Notes: generated by a model not told the origin, from the sequence alone. Numbered from the stretch's first letter, positions 17,549-26,889 are shown. The stretch: DNA of 64,000 bases from JACCTI01 sp038237435 (GCA_038237435.1 JBBRYT010000003.1:124001-188000), one strand, 5' to 3'. Numbers and translations: made by a program.

Positions 17549-18769
17549 TTATCTGCCGGGCGACGTGAGAAGTCCACGAATATAGCGGCGACTGCGTGTT
17601 ATGAAAGATGGATGGCCAGCGAAGCGGTGATGATGATGACGAAAATAATTTCGTTTTAGCCTCAGGGAACATACCAAATCTCTGACGGCAGCTTCAGCCT
17701 TACGGGGTGAAAAGCATTCTCTTAAGTCGCTTTGTTTCTGCGAGAGTTTCACCGCTACACCCGGATCACGCAGGCATTCCTTAGCGAGCTGCATGGCCTG
17801 ATCTCGCGAGTCGCACATCCCCGCATCTCGCAGGTATTCCTCCGTCTCGCCGTAATAACGAGCGAAATGCGCGATCGAGGCATCCGAGAAAAAAATTACC
17901 GGGATCTTCATCGCTAGCGCTTCCAGGGCATGGTAATGGATGTGATAAGGGCTACTCAAACCCTGGTAGAGCATGGCGCGACAACGGGCAAGCTGCGGAT
18001 AGTATTCCTTGTCGGTTAAGGTGCCAACTATGCGCGAGTCCGAACCATGAGAGCCGCCTTTTGGATTCTGACCAAAAATTCTTAGGGGAAGCTCCTTGTA
18101 AGACTTAAGAAAAGAGTTGTAGGTATCCAATCGATCGCGGGCAATGAGAGAGATGACCTCGCCAATATAAGGGAGCGAATCTCTTTCGAACCATTCGCAG
18201 GGATAACGCCCGGACGAGACAGCGGCGGGTATGATCACTTCGTTCCGGGTAATACGCGGATCTTCCGTCGCGCTTAAGTAGGGGATGTTAGGACTCCATA
18301 AGTACCGATCGTTTTGGGCAATCCGATCAAGATTACGGTTCCCTTTACGAGTGTGTGGCCGCAAGATTCCCGAATAAGGATAGCCGCCGAAAGCCCGCAG
18401 CATAACAAATCCATTAAACCAGGAGAGAAAGGAGACGAGGATCTTTGTATAAGAGGCGATAATCACGAGGTCGATCCACTTATTGATCAGACCTTGATCT
18501 TCTTCCGCGACCGCTCTCTCATAATAGTTAATGCTTCTTACTCTGTGTAGTATTTCGTTCGGGATGGTGTTGGCTGCGCGCCACCTGGGATTAAGTGGAT
18601 CTGAATCTTCCGTCAATTCAACTGCATTTGGATACTCATCGTTGCTAGTTTCAATAGGAACGATCTCTGCCCCCGCATGGAGGAACAAAGATAGTTCCTC
18701 ATAGCGATGTGTGCGGTGCGAGCAAATCCAGAGGATTCGAAAAGGTTCCCCTGCAATCAGATTATTCAC
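17549..18769 (-). CDS. Probable GT-B-like glycosyltransferase, family not recognised
   Basis: I do not recognise the family. A GTG start at 18769 gives 406 residues and a GTGA overlap with the upstream methyltransferase, as elsewhere in this run; a longer frame begins with ATG at 18862. The N-terminus FRILWICSHRTHRYEELSLF and the C-terminal HYHALEALAMKIPVIFFSDA, with a preceding RIVGTLTDKEYYPQLARCR, resemble the two halves of a GT-B enzyme. The tail is very basic and His-rich (YFRHHHHRFAGH). It lies between a methyltransferase and the aminotransferase, so a role in the same glycan is likely. Confidence 0.6.
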   Translation of the reverse strand: MNNLIAGEPFRILWICSHRTHRYEELSLFLHAGAEIVPIETSNDEYPNAVELTEDSDPLNPRWRAANTIPNEILHRVRSINYYERAVAEEDQGLINKWIDLVIIASYTKILVSFLSWFNGFVMLRAFGGYPYSGILRPHTRKGNRNLDRIAQNDRYLWSPNIPYLSATEDPRITRNEVIIPAAVSSGRYPCEWFERDSLPYIGEVISLIARDRLDTYNSFLKSYKELPLRIFGQNPKGGSHGSDSRIVGTLTDKEYYPQLARCRAMLYQGLSSPYHIHYHALEALAMKIPVIFFSDASIAHFARYYGETEEYLRDAGMCDSRDQAMQLAKECLRDPGVAVKLSQKQSDLRECFSPRKAEAAVRDLVCSLRLKRNYFRHHHHRFAGHPSFITRSRRYIRGLLTSPGR

Positions 18770-19641
18770 TTGGTTGCGATGATTGCCAAACCAGCCCCGG
18801 CCTCTCCGGAGCGACACTGGTTTAGGTATGGAACCAGTGCTTTCCGATACCATGCGACCCACTGATCTTCAGTCAAGGAATCAGACGCGCAAAAACAGTC
18901 TTGAGCGTTGGAGGATAGCTTTGTCAGTCCGCGTAACCCACGAACACGGACTGCGCCAGAATACCGCGAAATAAGAAGGGCGGTATGCGGCGGAACATAC
19001 CCGTAGCAACGCACCTCTCGAAAACCTGTTCGTTCGAGAAGATTCTTCCATTCTGGCAAAGAATGAATACTGACGTGATGGTAAATAGAATCTTCCCGCT
19101 GGGCAATGCGTCGTCCCAAAAAGTCTAGTCCGAAAGCGCCTAGAGCTTTCCGCCAGTAGTAATATTCTTTCTGTCTGAAGATCGAAGAGGGTGTTGTGAA
19201 AATTAATTTGCCGCCGGAGTCAAGCACTCTTGCGACTTCTCCTAAAAGCACGTCGATGTGATCGACGTGTTCAAAGACTGAATTCGCAAAGGCCAAAGCG
19301 AATTGCTTATCTTTAAAAGCCAGGCGGCGCCCATCGCCAACGGAGCAGGAACTGTAAATATTGGCATCTTGCGCAGCTTGCACGTCCAACCAGGACAGGT
19401 CGATCCCGTATGACTGCCGACTCTTGCCGAAGACTGCGGCGAAGACGTCGCCATTTCCACATCCGATGTCGAGAATAGGTTCTTTATCATTACCTTGGAG
19501 TAGGACATCCACCGCAGCTAACTCAAGCACGCGCCAGAGGCCTTCATCCCAACGCTTGCCGAACCGAAACGCTCTGCGCATGGTCGGCTCGAAATACTTC
19601 TGCACAGATTCAAGGTAGACCCGCTCATCGGAGCTACTCAC
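18766..19641 (-). CDS. Class I SAM-dependent methyltransferase next to Wzt
   Basis: The protein (291 residues from the GTG at 19641) carries the SAM-binding motif ILDIGCGNGDVFAAVFG and a post-II acidic residue in YGIDLS. Motif IV is FALAFANSVFEHVDH and motif VI VARVLDSGGKLIFTTP, a standard Methyltransf_11/UbiE-like layout. The start is uncertain: in-frame ATGs lie at 19665, 19659 and 19653, but the GTG has a GGAAG five bases ahead and overlaps the wzt stop as GTGA. Adjacency to wzt raises the possibility that it caps the glycan chain before export; that is inference. Confidence 0.82.
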   Translation of the reverse strand: MSSSDERVYLESVQKYFEPTMRRAFRFGKRWDEGLWRVLELAAVDVLLQGNDKEPILDIGCGNGDVFAAVFGKSRQSYGIDLSWLDVQAAQDANIYSSCSVGDGRRLAFKDKQFALAFANSVFEHVDHIDVLLGEVARVLDSGGKLIFTTPSSIFRQKEYYYWRKALGAFGLDFLGRRIAQREDSIYHHVSIHSLPEWKNLLERTGFREVRCYGYVPPHTALLISRYSGAVRVRGLRGLTKLSSNAQDCFCASDSLTEDQWVAWYRKALVPYLNQCRSGEAGAGLAIIATK

Positions 19642-20837
19642 TTTGTCTTCCATGACCATTGGCATGGTAGCTGGACCAGGCCGCCTTCCTGTTGTCCCTG
19701 TACCGGAAGCATTACGGGTTCTGAGCTAACGTGGACATCCCCTCCATTTGCATAGATTGAGAACAAGAGAGAGTAAACGCCGGCGCGAATTGCTAATCTC
19801 TGTATATCTACGGCGACGCAGTACTGCCCTGGCTCAAAAGTGGGATTCTGCAGTCCCGCCAAGTCTGTGCGAGTGTGGACGAGAAACTGTCCGCTCTCGT
19901 CTTTAACGACGAGATTGAGATAACAATCTTTCAACGTCTGATCCGTCCTAAACTCGGCTCTTACAAACAACGGCTTCTCCGCGGTGAAGTCCTCACTACC
20001 AAGAGTCGACGAAGCCGTGAGCGACAGAACTTGCGTGCCTCCCTGCTGTTCGCATTCTGTCGCTCGCGAGAGGGAACTTTGATAAGTATGGATCGAGACC
20101 GCAGGTGTGCCATCTGCAACGATGCTGCCTCTGGTCAAAAGAATCACGCGTGAGCAAAGCATTTGAACAGCTACGAGGTTGTGACTGACAAAAAGCACCG
20201 TCCGGCCGCCCTGGCTAACCTCGCGCATTTTACCGAGGCACTTCCTCTGAAATTCAGAATCCCCCACCGCCAGGACTTCGTCGACAATCAAAATTTCGGG
20301 CTCCAAATGCGCGGCTACCGCAAAGGCAAGCCGCACATACATTCCACTGGAGTACCGCTTTACTGGGGTATCGAGGAATTGCTCGATCTCAGCAAAAGCA
20401 ACGATCTCATCGAAGCGAGATTTAATCTCCGCCCGGCTCATGCCTAGGATGGCGCCATTAAGAAAAACGTTTTCACGTCCTGTTAGCTCGGGATGGAACC
20501 CGGTGCCAACTTCCAGCAAACTCGCTACTCGGCCCCTGATCCGAATCTTACCCGTTGTTGGTTCGGTTATGCGGCTGAGAATCTTGAGCAAGGTGGATTT
20601 ACCCGCACCATTACGGCCAATAATCCCGACGACCTCGCCCTCTTGGACATCGAAACTAACATCGCGCAGGGCCCAAAATTTCTCTTGTTTAACTTGCGAA
20701 CCGTTTCGTCGGAATAGCTGTTGGGCGCCGCCCGCGATCGTCTCTCGAAGGGTACGATAACGAGGACGCACCTCACGACCAGCGCCCAGCTCGTAACTCT
20801 TGCTGACGTTTTCAACGCGGAGAGTGATCTCAGACAT
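19638..20837 (-). CDS. wzt: ABC transporter ATP-binding protein, O-antigen exporter Wzt type
   Basis: The 399-residue protein has an N-terminal nucleotide-binding domain with Walker A GRNGAGKST, signature region RYSSGMYVRLAFA, Walker B ILIVDEVLAVGD and the SHN switch histidine. A C-terminal extension of about 150 residues (from about 250) is the Wzt carbohydrate-binding domain, a beta-sandwich that recognises the finished polysaccharide in some systems. With the Wzm-like permease at 24256 it forms an exporter for a polyprenyl-linked glycan. The permease and ATPase genes are unusually separated by two other genes. Confidence 0.93.
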   Translation of the reverse strand: MSEITLRVENVSKSYELGAGREVRPRYRTLRETIAGGAQQLFRRNGSQVKQEKFWALRDVSFDVQEGEVVGIIGRNGAGKSTLLKILSRITEPTTGKIRIRGRVASLLEVGTGFHPELTGRENVFLNGAILGMSRAEIKSRFDEIVAFAEIEQFLDTPVKRYSSGMYVRLAFAVAAHLEPEILIVDEVLAVGDSEFQRKCLGKMREVSQGGRTVLFVSHNLVAVQMLCSRVILLTRGSIVADGTPAVSIHTYQSSLSRATECEQQGGTQVLSLTASSTLGSEDFTAEKPLFVRAEFRTDQTLKDCYLNLVVKDESGQFLVHTRTDLAGLQNPTFEPGQYCVAVDIQRLAIRAGVYSLLFSIYANGGDVHVSSEPVMLPVQGQQEGGLVQLPCQWSWKTK

Positions 20838-20877
20838 ATGACGACCGACTAGCTCGACGTCCCAAATGATCCACTAT

Positions 20878-22428
20878 CTAACGAGCACCTGCCGGAACCC
20901 GAACCAATGATGCCGGTCGCGACGTTGTTCTGGGCCGACGTTCTTCTTGCCGCGGATATTTTTCGAGGGAGTTATGGATCAGTTTCAACATTCCGAGACT
21001 GAAAATCGTATTCGGAAGGCCTGAGTCGTATGCGCCGAAAACAAGAAGATAATTAATTGGTTCCCAGATTACGCCCAAGCCAAAGAAGAGAGCGAGAGAG
21101 TAGTAAGCAGTTCGCTCGGCTCTTCGAATGAGACGCCATGCATAACCGGCTAGAGCAATGAGAAAAGTGCAGTATAAGACCAGACCTACCACGCCGGTAA
21201 AGCGAATGGCTGACAAGGGGCCGTTGTGAAAGGCGCCGATAATCATGAAGTATTCCTGCACTTCCTGGCCACCGGCCGTGTGCTCTCGCTGCATCGCTTG
21301 GAGTTCAGTGCGATTAAAGCCGAAACCGTCCCCCATCGTCTTGTTCTGAATATATCGACTGCTCTTCCAAATTTCTCTCCACATTTCTAACCGCCACTCT
21401 GTTGACCCCGTCGCGTCGTCCCGGGCGCGGAGATCCCAGTCTCCTGGTAGGAAGGACAGTGTTCTTTGGACGGTAAGTGGAAGTGGATGGACGGCCGAAT
21501 TAATAACAATTAACGCGAGCGTCATGACTGTCAGTCCAGCGACGGTTGTGAGGAGATCGCGCCAACCCCCTCGGAAATAGCTGGCTAGGAGGAAAACCGC
21601 CGCAGCCGCCAAAAGCGCTGAACGAAATCCAGAGATCAGAATTAAAAGGATAGCGATCAGTAAGAGGAAAAGACGCAAGGCTCGAAGCGGATTGATCAAA
21701 CTCAAGGGCCTGAAGTAGGAACACAACAGCACAAGGAGACTATTGCCTGTCCCAATACTAACCCGCCCCACAAGGCCATTGCTCTCATATGCCTCGGCTG
21801 GTGGAAAGAACTCACTGTAAAACCATCCCAATTTTAGGCCAATAGAAGGCTTGAAACGTACCGCTAGTTTGACCACAGACGACAGAGCCTCGGGGATCAG
21901 AACTAGGATGGGAATGGCGCGCGCCATTTTTGGCGTCGCCACCTGGTTGCAAAGAATCAGGTAGGCGAAGGTTGCAATGACAATGTTAAAATACGGTCGG
22001 GCGCCGACGGTCTCCGAAGAAAGAGTTCTTAGACCCATCGGATGCGAGATAAAGACGATGACGATCTGCGCGAGGTTGAGCAGAAGAATGAGGTCAAGCA
22101 AGGTCCGGGTATTGCGAAACCGGAAGATCCGCAAAGCGAGGAGCGCGCAGGTGATGCCAGTGACGAGTAAGACGACCAAGTCCCTGACGGAAAACGGTAA
22201 CGGAAGGAGATAGATCGAACCGGTAAGTCCCCAGAAAATGGGTAGCAAGACCCACACTCGCTCGCGCAGGCCCGATGCGACGGCTATCGCAGCTCCTACT
22301 CCGAATACAAGGCCGATAGTGCGGATATCGCCTTCACCGATCGACATGCCGATGAAAAGGGCGATCACCAGGCCGACAAGAATGACGACCAGCGGAACGA
22401 TATTCAGCGGACCATCATCGGCTCTCAT
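20878..22428 (-). CDS. O-antigen ligase/polymerase-like membrane protein
   Basis: The 516-residue protein has about twelve hydrophobic segments and a large loop near residues 325-400, containing TGSTEWRLEMWREIWKSS and FHNGPLSAIRFTGVVGL. The loop position and the His in the FHNGPL segment are typical of Wzy_C/WaaL proteins, which transfer or polymerise lipid-linked glycans at the periplasmic face. As the cluster exports by an ABC route, ligation to an acceptor is the more natural role, but polymerisation cannot be excluded. It lies between wzt and the beta-helix gene on the same strand. Confidence 0.8.
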   Translation of the reverse strand: MRADDGPLNIVPLVVILVGLVIALFIGMSIGEGDIRTIGLVFGVGAAIAVASGLRERVWVLLPIFWGLTGSIYLLPLPFSVRDLVVLLVTGITCALLALRIFRFRNTRTLLDLILLLNLAQIVIVFISHPMGLRTLSSETVGARPYFNIVIATFAYLILCNQVATPKMARAIPILVLIPEALSSVVKLAVRFKPSIGLKLGWFYSEFFPPAEAYESNGLVGRVSIGTGNSLLVLLCSYFRPLSLINPLRALRLFLLLIAILLILISGFRSALLAAAAVFLLASYFRGGWRDLLTTVAGLTVMTLALIVINSAVHPLPLTVQRTLSFLPGDWDLRARDDATGSTEWRLEMWREIWKSSRYIQNKTMGDGFGFNRTELQAMQREHTAGGQEVQEYFMIIGAFHNGPLSAIRFTGVVGLVLYCTFLIALAGYAWRLIRRAERTAYYSLALFFGLGVIWEPINYLLVFGAYDSGLPNTIFSLGMLKLIHNSLEKYPRQEERRPRTTSRPASLVRVPAGAR

Positions 22429-22455
22429 GAATTACTCCCCGTTTGGCGCTCATGT

Positions 22456-24225
22456 TTATCGCTCACGACTAACCGATCGCGGTGGATTTGTTGCTGTTGT
22501 TTCACAAGCCCCGATCCCTCCAGTTTTCTCGCTTCTGGTTTTGCCAAAGAAGTCATGATCAACATTAGAAGGAAATTTCCCTATCGTGAGCGCGGGACTG
22601 CCCTCCCTCAACCGGTAATCATCCATCGCGGGCATTACAAATTGTGGATCAACCTCGAGGGAATGTCCGTCCTGTCCACTGCTGCTCTGCCAATCTTTCA
22701 GCGCTAGGGTCGATAATCCATCCCATCCATTCTTTGCCAAAACCGCGCCGACCGAGAAGAGAACATTGTGGTCCGATGTAGTCGTTGGTTTCCCATCGGA
22801 CGACTTATCGGGACGAATTGTAAGCTGCGAACCGTGATTAAATACGCTGATATTATTCATTACTACCGATCCCGTGGTGGCAAAAGTCGCGCTGTCTCCG
22901 GAGCGCGGTGGCCCCTCTACGCAAATGCCTTCGCCCTCATTCAAATACGCAGTGTTATAAAGGACCTTTGTGTCAGGTGCGGAGGATATATAAATGCCCT
23001 TGCCGTCACCGGCGTGGTAGAGCTTCACGAATCGCGAGGGCGCGACGCGATCCGCACTGTAATGCGCTAGCTGTTCCTTCCCTTCGCTGTCGCGAGTGGT
23101 TCCATCGAGAAGATTTCGGTTAGCCACGCTAATGTTATTTGCCACCAAATTACCGCGTGAGATTTCCACCATAATCCCTGGGCCTTCGTTGTCGTGAGTG
23201 TAGTTTCCGTCGATCACATTTTCATCGCACCCTCCATCGAGCCAAAGGCCGGGCCCCAGATCGTGCGCGAACTCATTATGTCGGATTATGCCATGGCGAA
23301 AATTTGGAATAAGCTTCGCTCCCCCAGCATGCCACTGCGTATCGTAGCGATCGACATTGTTAAAAATGATCCGGCAATCTTCGATCACGTGATTTTCGCC
23401 CGTTCCTCCCACCCCACAGGCTCCGTGACAGGCAATCAGATTTCGCCGCAGTTGATTTCCTTTTCCGGAAACACTTACTCCTGCAAAGTCGGCCCAGCTA
23501 ACGACGCAATCTTCCAAAGTGTTGTCGTCCCCCTGGAGCATGGCCGCCGGCCAATTTGCCATTGCGGTTGTGCTGGAATGGCGCATCTGAAATCCGCGCA
23601 CGATGACATGACTACCGATAACGCAGAGCCATGCTGTCCGCAGAGCTACTTCGGGTGGATGATCGACGGGAGAGCTGGAGTCGGCGAGCCAAACGTAAAC
23701 GGTTGAGGCCGCGTCGCAGAAAAAGGTACCGGCTCGCATGGCAGCGCGGCTGGTAACTCGGCGCAAACGTTCTGCGTCAAGCAATGCTCCATCGCGGGTA
23801 AAGACTTGCCGGACGTCGTTTGTGCGCCAGAAGGAAGCTTCTTTTCCCGAAGGAGCGCGAGCCTGCGCGGCCGGTAGTTTCGCTTTCCAAATCGCGTCGC
23901 CGTCGTTTTGCCAACCCGTCAGAACATCGGAACCTTTAATGACTGGCTGTTCACCCGAAGCGGCCTCGAAGATAATGGGATTACCGTCCGTACCTGAAGC
24001 CGTGATTATTACCGTCTCCCGATAGTCACCGCCATGGACGATGACTCGGTCGCCAGCCTCCACTTTTGCGGCCGCCGCCGAGATCGTCTTCAACGGTTCG
24101 TTTTCCGTCCCGGGATTGCCATCCGAAGCGGTTTTCATTCTTCCGTTAACGACAAGGTTGCTCGCCGTGGCTTGAGCGCACAGGAGTAACACAACTCCAA
24201 GCTTCAATAAGTAATGCGAAGGCAC
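22456..24225 (-). CDS. Secreted right-handed parallel beta-helix protein
   Basis: The 589-residue protein starts with a signal peptide of about 22 residues (hydrophobic GVVLLLCAQATA). The segment GNPGTENEPLKTISAAAAKV and the GGDYRETVII strand are the usual entry to a parallel beta-helix. Repeated N-x-I/V coils follow, such as HVIVRGFQM, NTLEDCVVSW, ENVIDGNYTHDN and GNLVANNISV. Proteins of this fold include polysaccharide lyases, epimerases and glycan-binding proteins, but no catalytic set is evident to me. It is embedded between the membrane ligase/polymerase and the Wzm-like permease, so action on the exported glycan is plausible. Confidence 0.82.
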   Translation of the reverse strand: MPSHYLLKLGVVLLLCAQATASNLVVNGRMKTASDGNPGTENEPLKTISAAAAKVEAGDRVIVHGGDYRETVIITASGTDGNPIIFEAASGEQPVIKGSDVLTGWQNDGDAIWKAKLPAAQARAPSGKEASFWRTNDVRQVFTRDGALLDAERLRRVTSRAAMRAGTFFCDAASTVYVWLADSSSPVDHPPEVALRTAWLCVIGSHVIVRGFQMRHSSTTAMANWPAAMLQGDDNTLEDCVVSWADFAGVSVSGKGNQLRRNLIACHGACGVGGTGENHVIEDCRIIFNNVDRYDTQWHAGGAKLIPNFRHGIIRHNEFAHDLGPGLWLDGGCDENVIDGNYTHDNEGPGIMVEISRGNLVANNISVANRNLLDGTTRDSEGKEQLAHYSADRVAPSRFVKLYHAGDGKGIYISSAPDTKVLYNTAYLNEGEGICVEGPPRSGDSATFATTGSVVMNNISVFNHGSQLTIRPDKSSDGKPTTTSDHNVLFSVGAVLAKNGWDGLSTLALKDWQSSSGQDGHSLEVDPQFVMPAMDDYRLREGSPALTIGKFPSNVDHDFFGKTRSEKTGGIGACETTATNPPRSVSRER

Positions 24226-24255
24226 GCTAGTTACGTCTCGTTAGGTATCATCTAC

Positions 24256-25086
24256 CTAGATGACGTCCGCAAAGGTCCGCTCGGTTTTGCGAAAATACCA
24301 GATACCTGTGGCGAGTAGGAGCGCGACAGTAATGAGGGACACTAAAAGACTTTCCTGCGGAAAAGAGGTGGCGCCGCCGGAGATGGCCCAGCGAAAGCCG
24401 TCGATGACTCCTACCATGGGGTTTAAGGAATAAAGTAAACGCCATCTTTCGGGAACGATGTTACTCGAGAAACCAACCGGGGAAATGTAGAGGCCGAACT
24501 GGACGAGGAAGGGGACGACGTAGCGGAAGTCGCGATACTTAACATTCAATGCCGCTAACCAGACGCCAGCGCCGGTGGAGGCGAGTAAGGCAAGGAAGGT
24601 GAACAAAGGAAGGCTGAGAAGATACACCCCAGACCAAACGCGATAGACGGCCATCATCACGGCAAGAAGAACCATGGAGATGGCAAAATCAACGAAGGAA
24701 ACAATAACTGCGCTAGCTGGAACGATCAGTCGCGGGAAGTAGACTTTTGAAATTAAGTTCGAATTACTGATCAGGCTGTTACTTCCTTCGGACAAAGAGG
24801 TGGCAAACAATTGCCAGGGCAGCATCGCGGCAAAGACCATGACTGGGTAGGGCATGCCTTCCGCGGGTAGGCGCGCGATCCGACTAAAGACGACCGTAAA
24901 GATGATCATGGTCAGGAGTGGTCGCAGCACCGCCCATAGGATGCCAATAACTGTCTGCTTGTACCGCACCAGGACGTCGCGCCAGGCGAGGAAGTAAAAT
25001 AGCTCGCGGTAACGAAACAGGTCGCGCCAGTAATTGCGCTCGGTGTGGCCCGCTTCAATAATTAGCTCTGTGGTTGGCGATGACAT
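24256..25086 (-). CDS. wzm: ABC transporter permease, polysaccharide exporter Wzm type
   Basis: The 276-residue permease has six hydrophobic segments and the family features DLFRYRELFYFLAWRDVLVRYKQT before the first membrane helix and AVLRPLLTMIIF within it. This is the ABC-2 type of TagG, RfbA and Wzm. With the Wzt-like ATPase at 19638 it would flip a lipid-linked polysaccharide across the inner membrane. It is 6 bp downstream of the SIS-domain isomerase gene and shares its strand, so the two are probably co-transcribed. Confidence 0.93.
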   Translation of the reverse strand: MSSPTTELIIEAGHTERNYWRDLFRYRELFYFLAWRDVLVRYKQTVIGILWAVLRPLLTMIIFTVVFSRIARLPAEGMPYPVMVFAAMLPWQLFATSLSEGSNSLISNSNLISKVYFPRLIVPASAVIVSFVDFAISMVLLAVMMAVYRVWSGVYLLSLPLFTFLALLASTGAGVWLAALNVKYRDFRYVVPFLVQFGLYISPVGFSSNIVPERWRLLYSLNPMVGVIDGFRWAISGGATSFPQESLLVSLITVALLLATGIWYFRKTERTFADVI

Positions 25087-25092
25087 AACTTT

Positions 25093-25725
25093 TTAGCTAA
25101 AAAACTTCGCTTCTGTTTCGAGACAGAGCCAATGATAAACCGGCACGTGCAGCTCTTGGATGTCAGCTACGCTATCGGCTCCCACGCATATGGCTACATC
25201 GGCCATAGGCGCGACCGCGCCGCCGCTTCGTCCGGTTAAGGCGATGGACTTTAGGCCGAAACTTTTTGCCACGGCGACGGCGTTGATGACGTTACGCGAA
25301 TTACCTGAGGTGGTGATGGCAAGAAGAGCATCGCCCACCTTGCCCAGACCGTAGATCTGCTGAGCGAAAACCATCTCGGCCGAAGTGTCGTTAGCTACTG
25401 CGCTTATCAGGGCCGTCTGCGAGACTAGAGAGATAGCTGGCAGCGCACTTTGTAATTTATCAGCGACTTCCCGACCGATCGCGCCCGCGGCACTGTTTAG
25501 CTTGTCCGCATCGGTCTTTGGAATTCGCCGCGGCCGCATGAAACCTTTCATCAACTCAGCGACAATGTGTTCACTGTCGGCCGCACTACCTCCGTTGCCG
25601 CAGACGAGAAGCTTGTTTCCCGCTTCGAAGGTAGAAATGAGAATCTGCAACGCTGCCTCGAGGTCCTTTTCGCAGTCGCGCAGGTCCGGGTATTTTTGAA
25701 AAAGATCGGAAAGACGCTTGCTCAT
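25093..25725 (-). CDS. gmhA: SIS-domain isomerase, sedoheptulose-7-phosphate isomerase (GmhA-like)
   Basis: The 210-residue protein has the GmhA-type SIS fold: KLLVCGNGGSAADSEHIVAEL with the phosphate-binding serine, a TTSGNSRNV loop, and the C-terminal HVPVYHWLCLETE helix. GmhA converts sedoheptulose 7-phosphate to D-glycero-manno-heptose 7-phosphate, the first step to nucleotide-activated heptose. The insertion RPRRIPKTDADKLN in the middle matches GmhA members that feed GDP-heptose routes. The later enzymes (HddA, HddC, GmhB) are not in the window. Related DiaA proteins share the fold, but the glycan context favours GmhA. Confidence 0.85.
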   Translation of the reverse strand: MSKRLSDLFQKYPDLRDCEKDLEAALQILISTFEAGNKLLVCGNGGSAADSEHIVAELMKGFMRPRRIPKTDADKLNSAAGAIGREVADKLQSALPAISLVSQTALISAVANDTSAEMVFAQQIYGLGKVGDALLAITTSGNSRNVINAVAVAKSFGLKSIALTGRSGGAVAPMADVAICVGADSVADIQELHVPVYHWLCLETEAKFFS

Positions 25726-25761
25726 TTCGCACTTGAGGCGCTGAGCCTAACACACCCGCCG

Positions 25762-26889
25762 CTAGACGGCAGCAGGCTTGTTTTTGGCGATGTTACGCGG
25801 TCTCGCGGCAATCTTGGCGTAAAGACTTAGCGCCGACCCGACCACCTGGTCCATGTTGTAGTATTTGTAAGAGGCGAGGCGCCCGACAAAATGCAGGCCG
25901 GGCGTGTCGTTCACCAGCGCCTGATACCTGGCGTTTATCTCCGCGTTTTGTGACCGCGGGATCGGGTAATATGGATCGCCTTCCGCCTGTGGAAATTCGT
26001 AAACGATGCTCGTTTTCGCATGTTTCTGGCCGGTCAGATATTTGAATTCGGTCACGCGAGTGTGAGGGACATTCGGATCGGGATAATTTACCACCGGCGC
26101 TTCCTGGAAAACTTCGCGGTCGTGTGTTTCGTGTTGAAACTTGAGCGAACGATAGGGAAGGGGACCAAAACGAAAATCGAAAAACTCGTCGATAGGTCCG
26201 GTGTAAATCATGTTGCGATACGGCACGTCTTTCAGTTCGCGATAATCTGTCCCGAGCTGAAGCGTGATGTTTTCGTGATCGAGCATGTTTTCAAACATGC
26301 GTGTGAAACCGTGCAGCGGCATGAATTGAAACGAGTCGCCGAAATAACGATCGTCGCGATTGGTGCGGGTCGGAATGCGAGCGGTGACTTGCGAACTTAG
26401 TTCGGACGGATCGAGCCCCCATTGTTTACGGGTGTAGCCGCGGAAAAATTTCTCGTAAAGCTCACGGCCAACCGCGTTCAGTACCACGTCTTCGGAAGTT
26501 CGAATTTGCTCTTTTGGTTCGCGCACTGATTCGAAAAATTTCTCCAGGCCAGCCGAATCAAGATTCAAACCGTAGAGCCGATTGATCGTGTCGAGATTGA
26601 TCGGAATCGGAAGTAGCTGTCCGTCAACTACGGCGCGAACCCGATGTTCGTAAGGTCGCCATTCCGTGAATTGCGAGAGGTAATCGAAAATCTCGCGCGA
26701 GTTCGTGTGAAAAATATGCGGCCCATATTTATGGACGAGCACGCCCGCCGCGTCGGGATGATCGTAGGCATTCCCGGCGACGTGGGCGCGTACATCCACG
26801 AGCAAGACCTTCTTCCCCGCGTCGCGCGCCAGCCTTTCCGCGAGCACGCTGCCCGCGAATCCGGCTCCAACGATCAAATAATCGTACAT
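25762..26889 (-). CDS. glf: UDP-galactopyranose mutase
   Basis: The 375-residue flavoenzyme starts with the FAD-binding motif YLIVGAGFAGSVLAERLA and has GNAYDHPDAAGVLVHKYGPHIFHT, the family's conserved substrate/FAD region, and the C-terminal GRLASYKYYNMDQVVGSAL. It interconverts UDP-galactopyranose and UDP-galactofuranose, the donor for galactofuranose residues of surface glycans. It is the first gene of the minus-strand glycan run (36 bp before gmhA) and is divergent from uppP. The 119 bp between glf and uppP must hold promoters in both directions, though no clear boxes are seen. Confidence 0.96.
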   Translation of the reverse strand: MYDYLIVGAGFAGSVLAERLARDAGKKVLLVDVRAHVAGNAYDHPDAAGVLVHKYGPHIFHTNSREIFDYLSQFTEWRPYEHRVRAVVDGQLLPIPINLDTINRLYGLNLDSAGLEKFFESVREPKEQIRTSEDVVLNAVGRELYEKFFRGYTRKQWGLDPSELSSQVTARIPTRTNRDDRYFGDSFQFMPLHGFTRMFENMLDHENITLQLGTDYRELKDVPYRNMIYTGPIDEFFDFRFGPLPYRSLKFQHETHDREVFQEAPVVNYPDPNVPHTRVTEFKYLTGQKHAKTSIVYEFPQAEGDPYYPIPRSQNAEINARYQALVNDTPGLHFVGRLASYKYYNMDQVVGSALSLYAKIAARPRNIAKNKPAAV

